A stretch of DNA of 64,000 bases from the NCBI GenBank assembly GCA_030068145.1, contig JAPJBO010000661.1, positions 1-64,000 of the forward strand. The letters run 5' to 3'. The DNA comes from Diplonema papillatum. Taxonomy: Eukaryota; Euglenozoa; Diplonemea; Diplonemida; Diplonemidae. A program made the translations under genes and the position numbers. Below, one piece after another: positions 40,967 through 52,000 of this stretch (the stretch's first letter is position 1; each line of letters opens with the position of its first letter). A model generated the notes under the pieces. The model searched no databases, was not told the origin of the DNA, and was given only the letters and a program-made list of their open reading frames with translations.

Positions 40967-42694
40967 ATGGCGCGCCGGTACCTTTTGAACGACGATCCGG
41001 TCGAAGAGTGCGTCGAAGCGCTGGTGGCGACGAGCGGGGGGGAGCTCGCGCGGCTGGATGGGTTCGAGAAGGGGGTGCGGGTGGTGGTGCGGGCGGGGTA
41101 CGAAGAGCTGAAGTCGCAGGGCCGGGTGGCCGTGGTGTGCGGGGGCGGGTCCGGGCACGAGCCGGGGTACTGCGGCATGGTGGGCGAGGGCCTGCTCACC
41201 GCGGCCGTGGCGGGCGACGTGTTCGCGTCGCCGACGGAGCGGAGCGTGTTCGAGACCATTCGGACCGTGACGGGCGACGCCGGGTGCCTCGTCGTCGTCA
41301 TGAACTACATGGGCGACCGGTTGCACTTCGGCCTCGCCGTGACCCGCGCGCGACAGCTCGGCCTGCCTGTGAACATGGTCATCGTCTCCGACGACATCGG
41401 CATCCCCGGGCTGCCCCGTGAAAAATCACGCGGAATCGCCGGCGCGACCCTCGTCCTCAAGCAAGCCTGCTGCGCGGCAGAAAACCAGGCGACCCTAGAC
41501 GAAGTCACAGCGGTCGCCCGGCAGGCCGCGGCGGGCGTCAGGTCCATTGGAGTGTCCACCACCGAGTGCACGCCCATCCGCCCCGTGGAGAGTCCGGAGC
41601 CGCCGCGGTTCACTCCGGCGGAGATGGAGGTCGGTCTCGGCATCCACGGGGAGCCTGGGTCACGGGTCTTGCCGTTCGAGCAACCCGCGGCGCTATGCGC
41701 CCGCCTTGTGAAGCAGCTGGCCGCCGGTTCGGAGGTGGCTGCGGAGGCCGGTCACGCGTTGTTGGTCAACAACCTGGGCACGTGCACGGTTATGGAGATG
41801 CTGCACATTTCGAAGTCAGCGCTGTCCGCCTGCAGCGCCGCGGGGATCGACGTCGCGGTGCTGGTGACGGGCGCCATGGTCACCTCCCTCGACATGCGCG
41901 GGTTCAGTTTGTCGCTGATGCCGCTGCAATCGGACGTCGAACTCGGCCGGCTCACCGCGCCGACCACCGCGCCAGGCTGGGGGCGGGTGACCAGGCTCCA
42001 GGGACCGGCCGCCAAACCGGTGCAGCTGCAGCCCGAGATATCGGCGCCCCCCGCCGACGAGAGGGACACGTGCGCGCCCGGCGAGGGCGGGGTGGCCCTC
42101 CGGGGGCTGTTGGAGCGGGGGCTCGAGGCGGCGTGTCGCGCGCTGGCCGGAGCGGAGGCGGAGCTGAACGACCTGGACCGCCGCGTGGGCGACGGGGACT
42201 GCGGCACGACCCTCGCGAACGGGGCCTCGCGGGTCCTGCGTGACATGGCCGGGTATCCCCGGGCCCCCCACGAGTTCATCCGCGGGGTGGCGCGGTCGCT
42301 GGAGCAGAGCATGGGCGGCACGACGGGCGGGCTGTACGCGATCGCCCTCGAAGCCGCGGCCAACGCGCTGCAGAAGGCGCAGAGCTGCGCCTGGCAAGCC
42401 CTCGCCGCCTCCTTCGCCGCCGGAGTCTCCGCTGTGACGGAGTACGGCGGCGCCGAAGAAGGCGGGCGCACGATGCAAGACGCGCTGATCCCGGCTGCGA
42501 AAGCGCTGCAGGGCACAGGCAGCCTGGCGCAAGCCGCCGCTCACGCTGGCGAAGGGTGCGAGCGCACGAGCACCCTCAAAGCTCTGCACGGCAGGACAAC
42601 GTACGTACGAGAGGAAGACGTCCGCGGTGTGAAGGACCCGGGCGCGTACGCGGTTGCCATCTGGCTTGATGCCGTCGCCAAGTCTGTTGCGTAA
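40967..42694 (+). CDS. DAK: Dihydroxyacetone kinase / triokinase (DhaK-DhaL fusion)
   Basis: Phosphorylates dihydroxyacetone (and often glyceraldehyde) with ATP in the cytosol, feeding glycerol- or fructose-derived trioses into glycolysis. The protein has 575 residues from the ATG at 40967, the usual length for eukaryotic DAK/TKFC. The DhaK domain (about 1-335) has GGGSGHEP at 59-66, NYMGDRLHFG at 113-122, the substrate-bonding His at 227 in GIHGEPG, and NNLG at 268. The DhaL domain (about 375-575) has the three Mg-binding Asp at 404, 409 and 411 in the D-x4-GDGDCGTT pattern, GGTTGG near 447, GGRTMQDAL, and DPGA near the end. All key residues are intact, so it should be active. No introns are needed. 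The codons are strongly GC-rich compared with the flanks. A C-terminal partial duplicate follows at 42936. Confidence 0.95.
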   Translation: MARRYLLNDDPVEECVEALVATSGGELARLDGFEKGVRVVVRAGYEELKSQGRVAVVCGGGSGHEPGYCGMVGEGLLTAAVAGDVFASPTERSVFETIRTVTGDAGCLVVVMNYMGDRLHFGLAVTRARQLGLPVNMVIVSDDIGIPGLPREKSRGIAGATLVLKQACCAAENQATLDEVTAVARQAAAGVRSIGVSTTECTPIRPVESPEPPRFTPAEMEVGLGIHGEPGSRVLPFEQPAALCARLVKQLAAGSEVAAEAGHALLVNNLGTCTVMEMLHISKSALSACSAAGIDVAVLVTGAMVTSLDMRGFSLSLMPLQSDVELGRLTAPTTAPGWGRVTRLQGPAAKPVQLQPEISAPPADERDTCAPGEGGVALRGLLERGLEAACRALAGAEAELNDLDRRVGDGDCGTTLANGASRVLRDMAGYPRAPHEFIRGVARSLEQSMGGTTGGLYAIALEAAANALQKAQSCAWQALAASFAAGVSAVTEYGGAEEGGRTMQDALIPAAKALQGTGSLAQAAAHAGEGCERTSTLKALHGRTTYVREEDVRGVKDPGAYAVAIWLDAVAKSVA

Positions 42695-42935
42695 GAGGGG
42701 TCGACTAGCACATATATGACATAGGAATGGGGATTCAACACCCGAATACGAAACATACCCGTCTACATCTCGTTTGAAGCTGTCGCTATTGTCTGTTGCG
42801 TGCAGGGGATCCAACACCAGGCTAAGGTCTGTTGCGAGACGTGAGCATGTGAGACATACTACTTACCGTGAAGGGGGATTCGACACCCGAGCGGTCATAA
42901 CAGTGACCAACCTCCTTTCGCGCGCAATTGCACTC
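42695..42935 (+). repeat. Spacer between kinase and its partial copy
   Basis: Holds repeated short stretches such as GTCTGTTGCGT and GGGGATTCAACACCCGA/GGGGATTCGACACCCGA, which also recur after 43200. They look like decayed copies of the kinase 3' end plus its downstream sequence. Confidence 0.5.
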
Positions 42936-43220
42936 GAAGCCGCCGCCTTCGCGGCCGGAGTCTTTGGGACGGAGTACGCTGGCGCCGAAGAAGGCGGGCG
43001 CACGATGCAAAACGCGCTGATCCCGGCTGCGAAAGCGCTGCAGGGCACAGGCAGCCTGGCGCAAGCCGCCGCTCACGCCGGCGAAGGGTGCGAGCTCACG
43101 AGCACCCTCAAAGCTCTGCACGGCAGGACAACGTACGTACGAGAGGAAGACGTCCACGGTGTGAAGGACCCGGGCGCGGTTGCCAACTGGCTTTATGCCG
43201 TCGCCAAGTCTGTTGCGTGA
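42936..43220 (+). pseudogene. Partial duplicate of the kinase DhaL C-terminus
   Basis: Encodes about 95 residues nearly identical to the last 95 of the kinase (AEEGGRTMQ-ALIPAAKALQ, STLKALHGRTTYV, AVAKSVA stop). Small in-frame differences: a loss near FGTEYAG, R-to-L and R-to-H changes, and loss of three residues in DPGAYAVAIW. No Mg-binding motif is present, so it cannot be a kinase. The open frame begins far upstream with unrelated sequence. Confidence 0.85.
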
Positions 43221-43430
43221 TGGGGAGTCAACACGTGGAACTTATGGGACATGCTAATTGCCGTGAAGGGGAGATTCGACACCCGAGCACGAGACATCCC
43301 AGTTTTCATCGCGTTGTGAAGCCGTCGCGTACGTCTATTGCGTGAAGGGGAATCGACATCGATGCACCCAGTTACCATTTCGTTTTGATGGCGTCGCTAA
43401 GTCTGTTGCACGAAAAGAGCTTGACATCCG
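43221..43430 (+). repeat. Decayed further copies of the kinase 3' end
   Basis: Three more echoes of GCCGTCGC-AAGTCTGTTGCGTGA followed by GGGGA-TCGACA (near 43197, 43320 and 43387). This shows serial duplication of the last codons and downstream sequence, with divergence increasing away from the gene. Confidence 0.6.
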
Positions 43431-43719
43431 AATCCAATTTCGCCCTGCCTCGGAATTGGGTGTGTTGCTCCGAGGCAGGGGGGTTTGGCTCGTTGCGGCG
43501 CTTGCGCTTCGTCTTTGTGCACGCCTGCACCAAAAGCTGACGGTGGGCATACACGTTTCTAGCCCCGGCCCCGTTGCGCCCCACTCTCAGGGGTACAAGC
43601 AGCGGAAAGACGCACAGTTCCCAGCTGTGTTCTCCCCCGCTGTCGGTACCGGAGTGTCCCGAAAACGACAGGCGTTTCCTTCTCTTTGCGGGCGCGCCGG
43701 TTGGTCGCTTCCGACTTGC
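43431..43719. other. Intergenic, no gene recognised
   Basis: Includes TCGGAATTGGGTGTGTTGCTCCGAGGC, partly self-complementary (GCCTCGGA at 43446 and TCCGAGGC at 43470). No gene seen. Confidence 0.35.
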
Positions 43720-44065
43720 CTTTTTTTTTTTTTTTTTTTACAGAAGCGCCAGGGATAAGCGTCAGCTTGAAAGGAAATGCTCGACGATGCTGCCCGACAA
43801 AGAAGAGAAGGGATCCCAAGTGCTGTAACTACCGAACCACGTGTTGAACGGACGTGAGGTCATGCGGGTCTACCCCTACACGACAAATCACACAAACACA
43901 ACAGGTCAAAGTCCTGAGTGGAGAGTCCTGAGTGAGAAAACAACACACAGTGGTGTAAGCGAAGAACAAATCAGATTGTGTTTGTATTGTATTTGCCCCC
44001 TCACCTCTATATTTCCTCCCTTCCATTCGGAGTCGAAGCAGCTACGTCGAGTATTTTGCCTGCGT
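43720..44065 (+). repeat. Dispersed repeat, copy 2
   Basis: Counterpart of 6430-6740, starting with a T tract of about 20 bases. About 35 bp (AGGTCAAAGTCCTGAGTGGA and following) are inserted here relative to the first copy. Confidence 0.75.
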
Positions 44066-44599
44066 CGTTTCCGGGACAGGAATTCTCTGACCAGCCACCA
44101 CAACACGCCGCCCACGTCTTTTTAGCCTTCGCAATCCATTGTTGAGCCGGCCCACCCCTATTCCCTGGAACTGTTTAGAGTTGCGCGGAGCTTTTGTCGA
44201 TGACGGTGCACCACGGTCCATCAGGTCCATCCCTGAAGCTGCATAGAGTTACCTGCACCCCGGACTCCCACTCCGGATTGCGGGGGTGGTTTTGCGGTCG
44301 TTTGTGCGGTCGGCCGCACTCCCTCAATGAGGGAGTGGGACCCCCTCAATGCGGGAGTGGCACTCCCTCAACGCGGGAGTGGCCACTCCCGCACTTTTGC
44401 ACTCCCGCATTGACTAGTATATGGCTGCTGAAGTCCGGGGTGTGGTAGCTGATTCTTCACGATACGTGCTAGTGGATGGGTTGTGTGTACACACCCACGA
44501 GTACGCTGAAAGTGGATACCACCAAAAACCACCTGCTCGTCATCCCTGATACCTGCGAGGTGATGGTACCGAGGTGCTGTGGTTGTTATAATGCCGTTT
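44066..44599. repeat. Palindromic GGGAGTG/CACTCCC cluster and flanks
   Basis: Between 44258 and 44412 the motif ACTCCCTCAAYGCGGGAGTG and related palindromes occur about four times, able to form stacked hairpins. The rest (44066-44257 and 44413-44599) shows no gene. Short ORFs have no recognised domain. Confidence 0.65.
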
Positions 44600-44935
44600 T
44601 GTTGGAAATACTTGAGGCTGCCGGTTGCGAAAGTTCAAAGCAGAAAAATGTCCGCAGCCCACACGAACACAAGTAAATCTGGGTTCAGTGGGGCGTAAGC
44701 GCCCGCTACGGGACAAAATACTTGAGCCCGCCCCTGGAAATGCTTGAGGAGACCGCCAGTTGCAAAATCTCAAAGCAGGGAAATGTGCTGCAGCCCGAAA
44801 CACAAGTAAATCGGGGGCAGTGGCGTTTCAATAAAAAAGACCCACCTTGTAGTTGCATTGGTCCTCCCCTCTAGCCTCCTTCGAAGTAAGCACACGGCAG
44901 TCCCTCGAGTATTTTTCACGGGTACATCGCGGTCC
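44600..44935. repeat. Dispersed repeat family, copy near 44.7 kb
   Basis: Two internal tandem parts start with AATACTTGAG (44608 and 44719) and share AAATGTGCTGCAGCCC-type text with 55980-56070. The right part (44828-44935) is the reverse complement of the segment in each 611-bp unit (for example 1838-1925) and matches 56095-56180. Confidence 0.75.
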
Positions 44936-45567
44936 ATCATCAGGAGGGGGGTGGGACCGGCTTAGTTGTAGGGCAACCCGCAAGATTGTTCCTACCAAAT
45001 AACGTGCCGCGTTCCCGCCGCAAAAAAGGAGGGAGCAACCGTCCTTTCCCATCTTACCCCGCCCCAAGGCGCGCGGCTACGGCCACGCCTTACTGTTGTT
45101 TGGAGAAGAAAACTCGTTTCTTCGAAGACTAGCAGGAGGCTCAGCCGCGCCGACCGTTCAGAAAAACAAACGTAGCTTGCTTTGCACTTCGTGTGGCTTG
45201 CAGCAAGATCAGCCTTCACCTTTTTCCCACCCATACAACGCGCGGGGTATATACGTGTGTTTGAAAACATAATGCCACAACCATGCGGCGATACAGTACC
45301 AGCCGGAGAGAAACAACGAGGCGCGTGCTGCGAAGCTCCGCAAAATATATAGCAAAAACCTTCGTACGATGACTTACGAAGACACGCCTCGAAAGTGGAC
45401 GGCGACCAGACAAAACAGGCGAACAGCAACGGACTCCACCACGTCCATGTCCCTAATCGTCGTAGCATCGCGTTGCACTAAGGTAGTCAGAGGGTAACGA
45501 TGCAGGGCTGCCTTGCTCATCGTAGTAGCGTGTTGATGTTCGCCCCGCTGTCGATCATCGGCACCCT
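44936..45567. other. Intergenic; uncertain minus-strand ORF
   Basis: A minus-strand ATG ORF of 158 codons (44992-45468) is Cys-rich with no recognised domain. TATATAG-like strings occur at 45249 and 45345. Not called as a gene. Confidence 0.3.
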
Positions 45568-45768
45568 TTGCTGCCGCATCATTTTCAAATCCGCTCTGTC
45601 GTTGTCCATGCTGATTCTCCCCTCTTGCCTGCCGCAGGCGCGCGGCGCGCGAAGGCGCCGACGATGCTCGACGTCTCGTTCGTGACCGCCGTGTCCTGCG
45701 AGAAGGGCACGCGGGTCGTGCAGGTCGACATGGGCCTGCTCAGCAGCCACGCCGAGCGCATACCATGA
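45568..45768 (+). pseudogene. Duplicate of the 5' end of the caspase-fold gene
   Basis: 45630-45757 is about 95% identical to 46043-46170, the first about 43 codons of the large gene (LPAAGARRAKA then TMLDVSFVTAVSCEKGTR and VDMGLLSSHA), then stops at 45766. Differences are a few conservative replacements (I/V, S/T). CCCTCTTGCCTGCCGCAG just before it looks like a 3' splice acceptor. Confidence 0.8.
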
Positions 45769-45904
45769 ATTACGTCCATGGTGCATACCCACGGCTTCGC
45801 TGTGGCATATACAACTAGATACTGTCTGCATGGAGGCAGGCCCACATGTATACTGTGCAGCGCATATAACTAGAAAACGCTAAGAAATTACGTAGATACT
45901 CTTC

Positions 45905-45990
45905 AGTGAAGTGAGGAGACCGGAAACTCCCCGGAGAGATGGTCCCTGCACACTAACTCGTCTCTCCCTCTCTCTCTCTCTCTCTCTTTC
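45905..45990 (+). repeat. Repeat with (TC)n tail upstream of the caspase-fold gene
   Basis: GAAACTCCCCGGAGAGATGG and TCCCTGCACACTAACTCGTC lead into a (CT)n tract. The same arrangement occurs at 59990-60062, upstream of the non-LTR ORF. The tract, with downstream AG, could serve as a splice acceptor for the gene starting at 46042. Confidence 0.7.
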
Positions 45991-46041
45991 TTCATCACGC
46001 ACACACTCCAAGAGGTCATGGGGCGGGGGCGGGGCTGAACC

Positions 46042-49000
46042 ATGCCTGCCGCAGGCGCGCGGCGCGCGAAGGCGCTGACGATGCTCGACATCTCGTTCGT
46101 GAGCGCCGTGTCCTGCGAGAAGGGCACGCGGGTCGTGCAGGTCGACATGGGCCTGCTCAGCAGCCACGCCGCCCGGCCCCAGCCGGCAGCCCGGGCCAAC
46201 ACGGACCGGCTGCGGGCCATCGCCGTCCTGCTGGGCGACGCCCAGCCCCGCGCTAGGGCACTGCCCAAAACCCGGCGGAGTCAACGGGTAGACCTCCAGC
46301 ATCACCAGCAGCGCCGCCAGCTAACCTGCGTGGGTTGCCCTCCGACTCGGTTTCCCAGCCCCGGGCCGGCGTCTGCCGCGGCAACGTCGCACCAGCGGCC
46401 CGTCGCGCAGTCCCACCACAGCCCGAAGACAGCGCATACCCCGCGCAGATCACCCCCGCGCCCACCCCCCGTGGCAGCGTCGGCGGCGGCCGTCGGCGGC
46501 TCGCTGCTGTCGGCCATCCCGATCCCGGCGGGTCTCCTGCGCAGGTTTCCGCCGCCGGCGGCGCACCCGCCGCCGAAGCACCTGCCCGACCTGTTCCCCG
46601 CGGCCGCCGAGCCGCGCGACGGGCTCCGGCTGTTCCGGCCGGCGCGGCCGGTTGTCCCGGCCCTGGGCGCGGTCCGGCAGAAGTTCGCCGGCGACACCCT
46701 CGGCTCCGGGTTCCGCGTGGCGCAGCCCGGCGGCCCCCGGGGAGCTGCGTGCGACGGTACCCAGGCAGCGGCGGCGGCGGAAGCGTGGCGCGTGGACGGC
46801 CGGCAGTGCGCCGACGCCCGCAGCCCCCAGCCCCGCGCTGGAAGCGCGGTGCAGCGGCCGTGGAGCGGCGCGCGAGGGGATGGCGGCAGCTCGCAAGTGC
46901 ACACGGCGACCGCGGAACTGCAGCAGTGGGACAGCGTGCGAGGGCGTGACGTCAACACGCAGGCGGGCACTGCGACTGCGGAACAGCGAGCGTGGAGCAG
47001 CGTGCGAGGGGATGGCGGCAGCTCGCAAGTGCACACTGCGACCGTGGAACAGCAACCGTGGAGCAGCGTGCGAGGAGATGACGTCCACGCGCAAGTTCAC
47101 ACTGCGCCTGCGGAACAGCGACTGTGGAACAGCGCGGAAGGGGATGGTATCAACACGCAAGTACACACTGCTGGGGAGGAAGAGCAGAGTCCGTGGAACA
47201 GCGTGCCAGGGGATGACGTCAACACGCAAGTGCACACTGCGACCGTGGAACAGCAACCGTGGAGCAGCGTGCCAGGGGATGACGTCAACACGCAAGTTCA
47301 CACTGCGGCTGCGGAACCGCGGAACAGCGTGGAAGGGGATGGTATCAACACGCAAGTCGAGGGAGGGCAGAGTAGCGGGCAAGGAGGTGGTGACAGCCCG
47401 CAAGCTCACGCTGGAACCGCGACGCAGCGACCGTCGAACAGCGTGCGAGGGGATGACGTCGACACGCAAGTCCACACCGCCGGGGAAGGAGAGCAGCCTG
47501 CGTGTGACGGCGAGCAAGGGGGTGGTGACAGCATGCAAGCCTCTCTCAACACTGACATCGGCACGCAGGTTTCCACTGGAGCGGAAGGGCAGACGGCATG
47601 GGTCGGCGGGCAAGGGGGTGATGACAGCACGCAAACCCACGACTCTGGCATCGTGACGGTGCCGCTCTGCGAGGTAGGAGGTAGCCCAGCGCGGAGTAGC
47701 GTGCCGGGCGAGGATGGTGTTCACACGCAAGTTCCCGCTGGGGAAGGAGGGCAGACTGCGTGGCACGGCGCGCACGAGGGTGGGGTTGGTGCGCAAGCTC
47801 GCAGTACTCGGGTCGTGATGGTGCCGCTCTGCGAGGAAGGAGTGAATCGTGCGCGGCAAGGGGTTGACACGCAGGATCCCGCCAGGGAAGGAGGGCAGAT
47901 TGCGTGGCACGGCGCGCACGCGGGTGGGGTCAGTGCGCAAGCTCGCAATACGGGGGTCGTGATGGTGCCGCTCTGCGGGGAAGGAGCGAATCGTGCGCGG
48001 CAAGGGGACGGGGTTGACACGCAGGATCCCGCCGGGGAAGGCGGGCCGGCCGCGTGGAGCGGCGTGCGGTGGGGCGACGGCCGCGGCGCGGCGGCGGTGA
48101 CGGTGGTGCTGTCCACCGGCGCGGTCGGCTCGCAGCAGCGGATCCGCAGCGCCGAGCGGCTGCGCACGCTCACGGCCGCCCGCGAGGCGGTCTTCGGTGC
48201 CCCGTCGTCTCCTTCGTCGTCAAGCGCAGACTCTACGGGACCCGACCCTGTTTTACCCCGCCCTGTGGCAGCGGCACCCCCCGCGCGCCAGCAGCCGAAA
48301 GCCAACCACCATTCGTCCCCGGCCGCCCGCGGCCCGAAGGGTGCCTTCGGCGACCCACCCCCGAAGCCCGGGCACGGCGGCAGAGGCAGCAGGCGCCCAC
48401 CGGCCAAGCAGCGCGGCGGCTCCGGCCCCAACCTTGGCAACGGCGCCATCCCCCACCGCCGGCTCGCGCCGGCGACCGCGGTGTGCATCGCGTCCCTGCC
48501 GCAGCCCGCCGCCGGCCCCGCGGCTGCCCCCCCCGACGCCGCCGCCTACGGCGGGATCCTCCTCCCCATCGAGCACCACCCGGCGTCTCCCAACGAGCTC
48601 CACCAGCTGGCGGGCACCGCCGCAGGTGCCGGCGGGACACGTCCACCGGAGCGCCAGGCACCGTACCCTTCGCGCGGAGGTCCGCCCGATAGGGACGCGG
48701 GGGAACCGAGACCAACCCCGGGCGGTTCGGGGAGAAAGCTGCGAGATTCGGGCGAAGCTCGGCAAGATTCGGGTGGAGTACTACCGCATCCGGGCGAGAA
48801 ACTGCTAGATTCGGGTGAGAACCCGCAGGATTCAGGTGAGAAACGGCAGGATTCGGTTGAGAAACTGCAAGACCTGGGTGAGAAACTGCAAGATTCGGGT
48901 GAGGCACCGCAGGTTTCAGGTGAGAAACTGCAAGATTCCGGCGAGGAACTGGAGGGTTCGGGTGAGGAACCGCAAGATTCGGGCGAGGAGCTGCAGGATT

Positions 49001-52000
49001 CGCGCGGAGGCCCGCGAGACGCGGGCGGCGAAAGGGGCGGTCCGCCCGAAGAGCCGCGAGACTCGGACGGCGCATGCCGCAGCCCGGGCGGTGCGGGCGA
49101 GGACGAGGCCAAGCGGAAACTTGCAGCGGGGCAAGCAGAATCTGCCGCCCAGAGTCCCACACAGGGGGAGTCGGCATCGTCTGCCGCCCGGCCGCCGCAA
49201 GACGCGAACGAGGCTTCAATCCGGACGGGCGTCGACAGCGAGATCGGAACCGAACAGGCGCCCCAAAAACCAGGAGCAGAGCCGTCTGCACGCCTGGTGC
49301 CAATCGTGGGCCAGGTTTCGAACCAGTCCGGTGCCAACAACGAGCGCGGAACCGAACAGACGCGTCAAACCGCCGGCAAGGTTTCGGACCAGCCCGGTGC
49401 CCACAGCGAGGAACCGGAGGATTGCGCCGCCCCCGGAGGCGGGCCCGCCCGCCCTTCGCCGGTCTCGCGCGCGGCAAGCGGCCGCGGGCAGGAGTCGGCG
49501 GACCCCCCGGCGAGGCCAGCGGTCAGTGGTGCAGAACCCAGCTCTGGCGATCAGGAGGGGAAAGGTACCCACGACCGGGTGCAACCAGCCGGCGTCCAAA
49601 ATCCGGAGGAGCAAGGCGGGCAGGAGTCGGCGGACCCCCCGGCGAGGCCAGCGGTCAGTGGTGCAGAACCCAGCTCTGGCGATCAGGAGGGGAAAGGTAC
49701 CCACGACCGGGTGCAACCAGCCGGCGTCCAAAATCCGGAGGAGCAAGGCGGGCAGGAGTCGGCGGACCCCCCGGCGAGGCCAGCGGTCAGTGATGCAGAA
49801 CCCAGCTCGGGCGATCAGGAGGGGAAAGGTACCCACGACCGGGTGCAACCAGCCGGCGTCCAAAATTTGGAGGAGCAAGGCGGGCAGGTCGGCCCGAGAC
49901 CGGCGAACGCTGGAGAGCCTGCCGCGGCAGGCTCTCCGAAGGTTGTTGGACCCCGCGAACCGACACCGAAGCCCCGCTCTCGCTGCGATCCCGCTCCGGG
50001 CAGGGGAGAGACCTCCGCCGCTGAGCCGGAAGAGCCGGCTGATTGCGCTTCCCCCGGCGCCACCCGCAGCGGGGCGGAGCAAGGACAAAACCCGCGCTTC
50101 GGCGCCCGGGAGGAAGACAAGGCGACCACCGTTCGCCCCCCGGGCGAGGACGCTGTCGGCGAATTGGGATCGGCGCGGCAACGGACAGAAGCGGGCCCCC
50201 ACGGCCACCCGTTGCCGTCGTCCGCCCCCCCCTGCCCGCCCACCGGAGAGGCGTCGGAGCAGACGCGGCACTCCCGCGGCGGGGGGGCGGAGCCTCCGAG
50301 CGGGGGGCCGAGGGACGGCTCCGCACCGCGCAGCGAGGACGGGCAGCCGCCCGTCGAAGCCACCGCGGGGGAAGAGCAGCCGCCGCCGCAGGCGGCGGCG
50401 GTGGCGGCGGTGGCGGCGGTGGCGGCGGTGGACTTCGCCGAGGCGAAGAAGCAGCAGCTGACGGAGTCGATCCGCGACCTGCTGCACGCGAACCGCATCC
50501 GTCCCTCCGGGGACGGCGGGGCTGCCGCCGAGGACGAGTGGCCAGCGTTCAACCCGGCCGTCGCGGTGTCCACCGCCGCGGGCGGAGAGCACGCGGAGCA
50601 GCCTGCCACCGTCGAGGACGAGTGGCCGGCGTTCAACCCGGCCCTCGTGGTGCCCACCGCCCCGCCCGACGCCGGGTTCACGGACGGCGGCGACGACTGC
50701 CCCCCGCTACGCAGGAACAGCCTGCCGCACGGAAGCGATGATTCCGGGACATCCCCCGCCCACGGGCATCGGGGTCGGAACAGCCTGCGGGGCAGGGTCG
50801 AAGGCCTCGAAAACCTGTCCGTCGACGTCCGGGACGCGCCGCCCGATCCGGTGGCGGACGACGGCGGCGCGGGAGGCATCACGCTGACGTCGCCGCTCGG
50901 CGTGCAGCTCGCAGCGACCCCGCTCGAGGCCGGCGAGCGCGCGCCGCGGAAGAAGAAGGCGCCCCGCGCGCGCTCCGCCTTCTCGCCGCCGGGATCGCCG
51001 GCGGAGCCGCCGGGCGACGCGGCTGTGTGGTCGTCGTCGTCGGACGACGAATCGGAGCCGGGGTCGGCCCGCGCGCGGCCGCCGTCGGCGGCGCTGCCCG
51101 CGGCACGGAAGAAGTCCGCCCTCGAAGCCGGCCAGCCCGGCGGGATGCTGCGGGGGCCGCGGGAGGTGGGAAGGAAGGGGAACAGCGTGTTCGCGGTGGG
51201 GCGGCTGAAGGCGGCCGCGGGCGTCGGCAGGAAGCCGTCGAAGGCGGGGAACGCGAGGAAGGGCGGGGCCAGCGACGCGTCCGGCGATGACGACGACGAA
51301 GGACGGAAGCCGAAGAAGAAGCAGAGCAACTTCTCCGCCTCCGGCGCCGTCGGCAAGTTCAAGAGCAGCATCCGCCGCCCCTCGTCCGTCAGCTCCGACC
51401 CCCTCGACGCGTCAACCGGCAGGTCGCCGGGCCAGCTGCACGACCAGAAGCCCACCCGGAGCAACCTCCTCGCCCGCGACGTCCTCGAACGGCTGAAGCG
51501 CGGCGGCATCCGCGCCTCGTCCGCCAGCCCCGCGCAGCTCCCCGACACCGACGCCAGCGGGGGAGCGTCCGACCCGGCTGGGTCGCCCGTCGGCCTGCGC
51601 CCCGCGGGCCGCCGGCAGTCGTGGGTCAAGACCGGCCCCGGCGCGCCGCCGCCGGAGCTCGCGTCGACCGACCGCGACGCCGCCTCGAGCGTCGGGTCCG
51701 GCTGGGGGGAAGACGACCCGCCGCCGGACAAGAGGAGGGCGCGGGAGAAGGAGAGGCGGGCCCTGGGGAAGGGCCTCGGGGCCCGGCGGCAGTCGTGGGC
51801 GAAAACCGGCGCCGGCGAGGGCGACAGAGTGTCCGTCACCTCGGTCGACAGCGACGGCGGGGCTGCGAAGCAGCAGAAGGAGAGGCGGGCACCGGGGAAA
51901 GGCCACGGGAACAGGCGGCAGTCGTCGGTGAAGAGCGAGGACGACAGAGCGTCCGTCAATTCGGTCGACGACGCGACCAGCGACGGCGGGGCTTCGCGGC

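Noticed and set aside
41566..42243. 225-codon ORF overlapping the kinase in another frame
   Set aside because: Arg/Gly/Ala-rich by-product of GC-rich coding DNA; the kinase frame carries every conserved motif.
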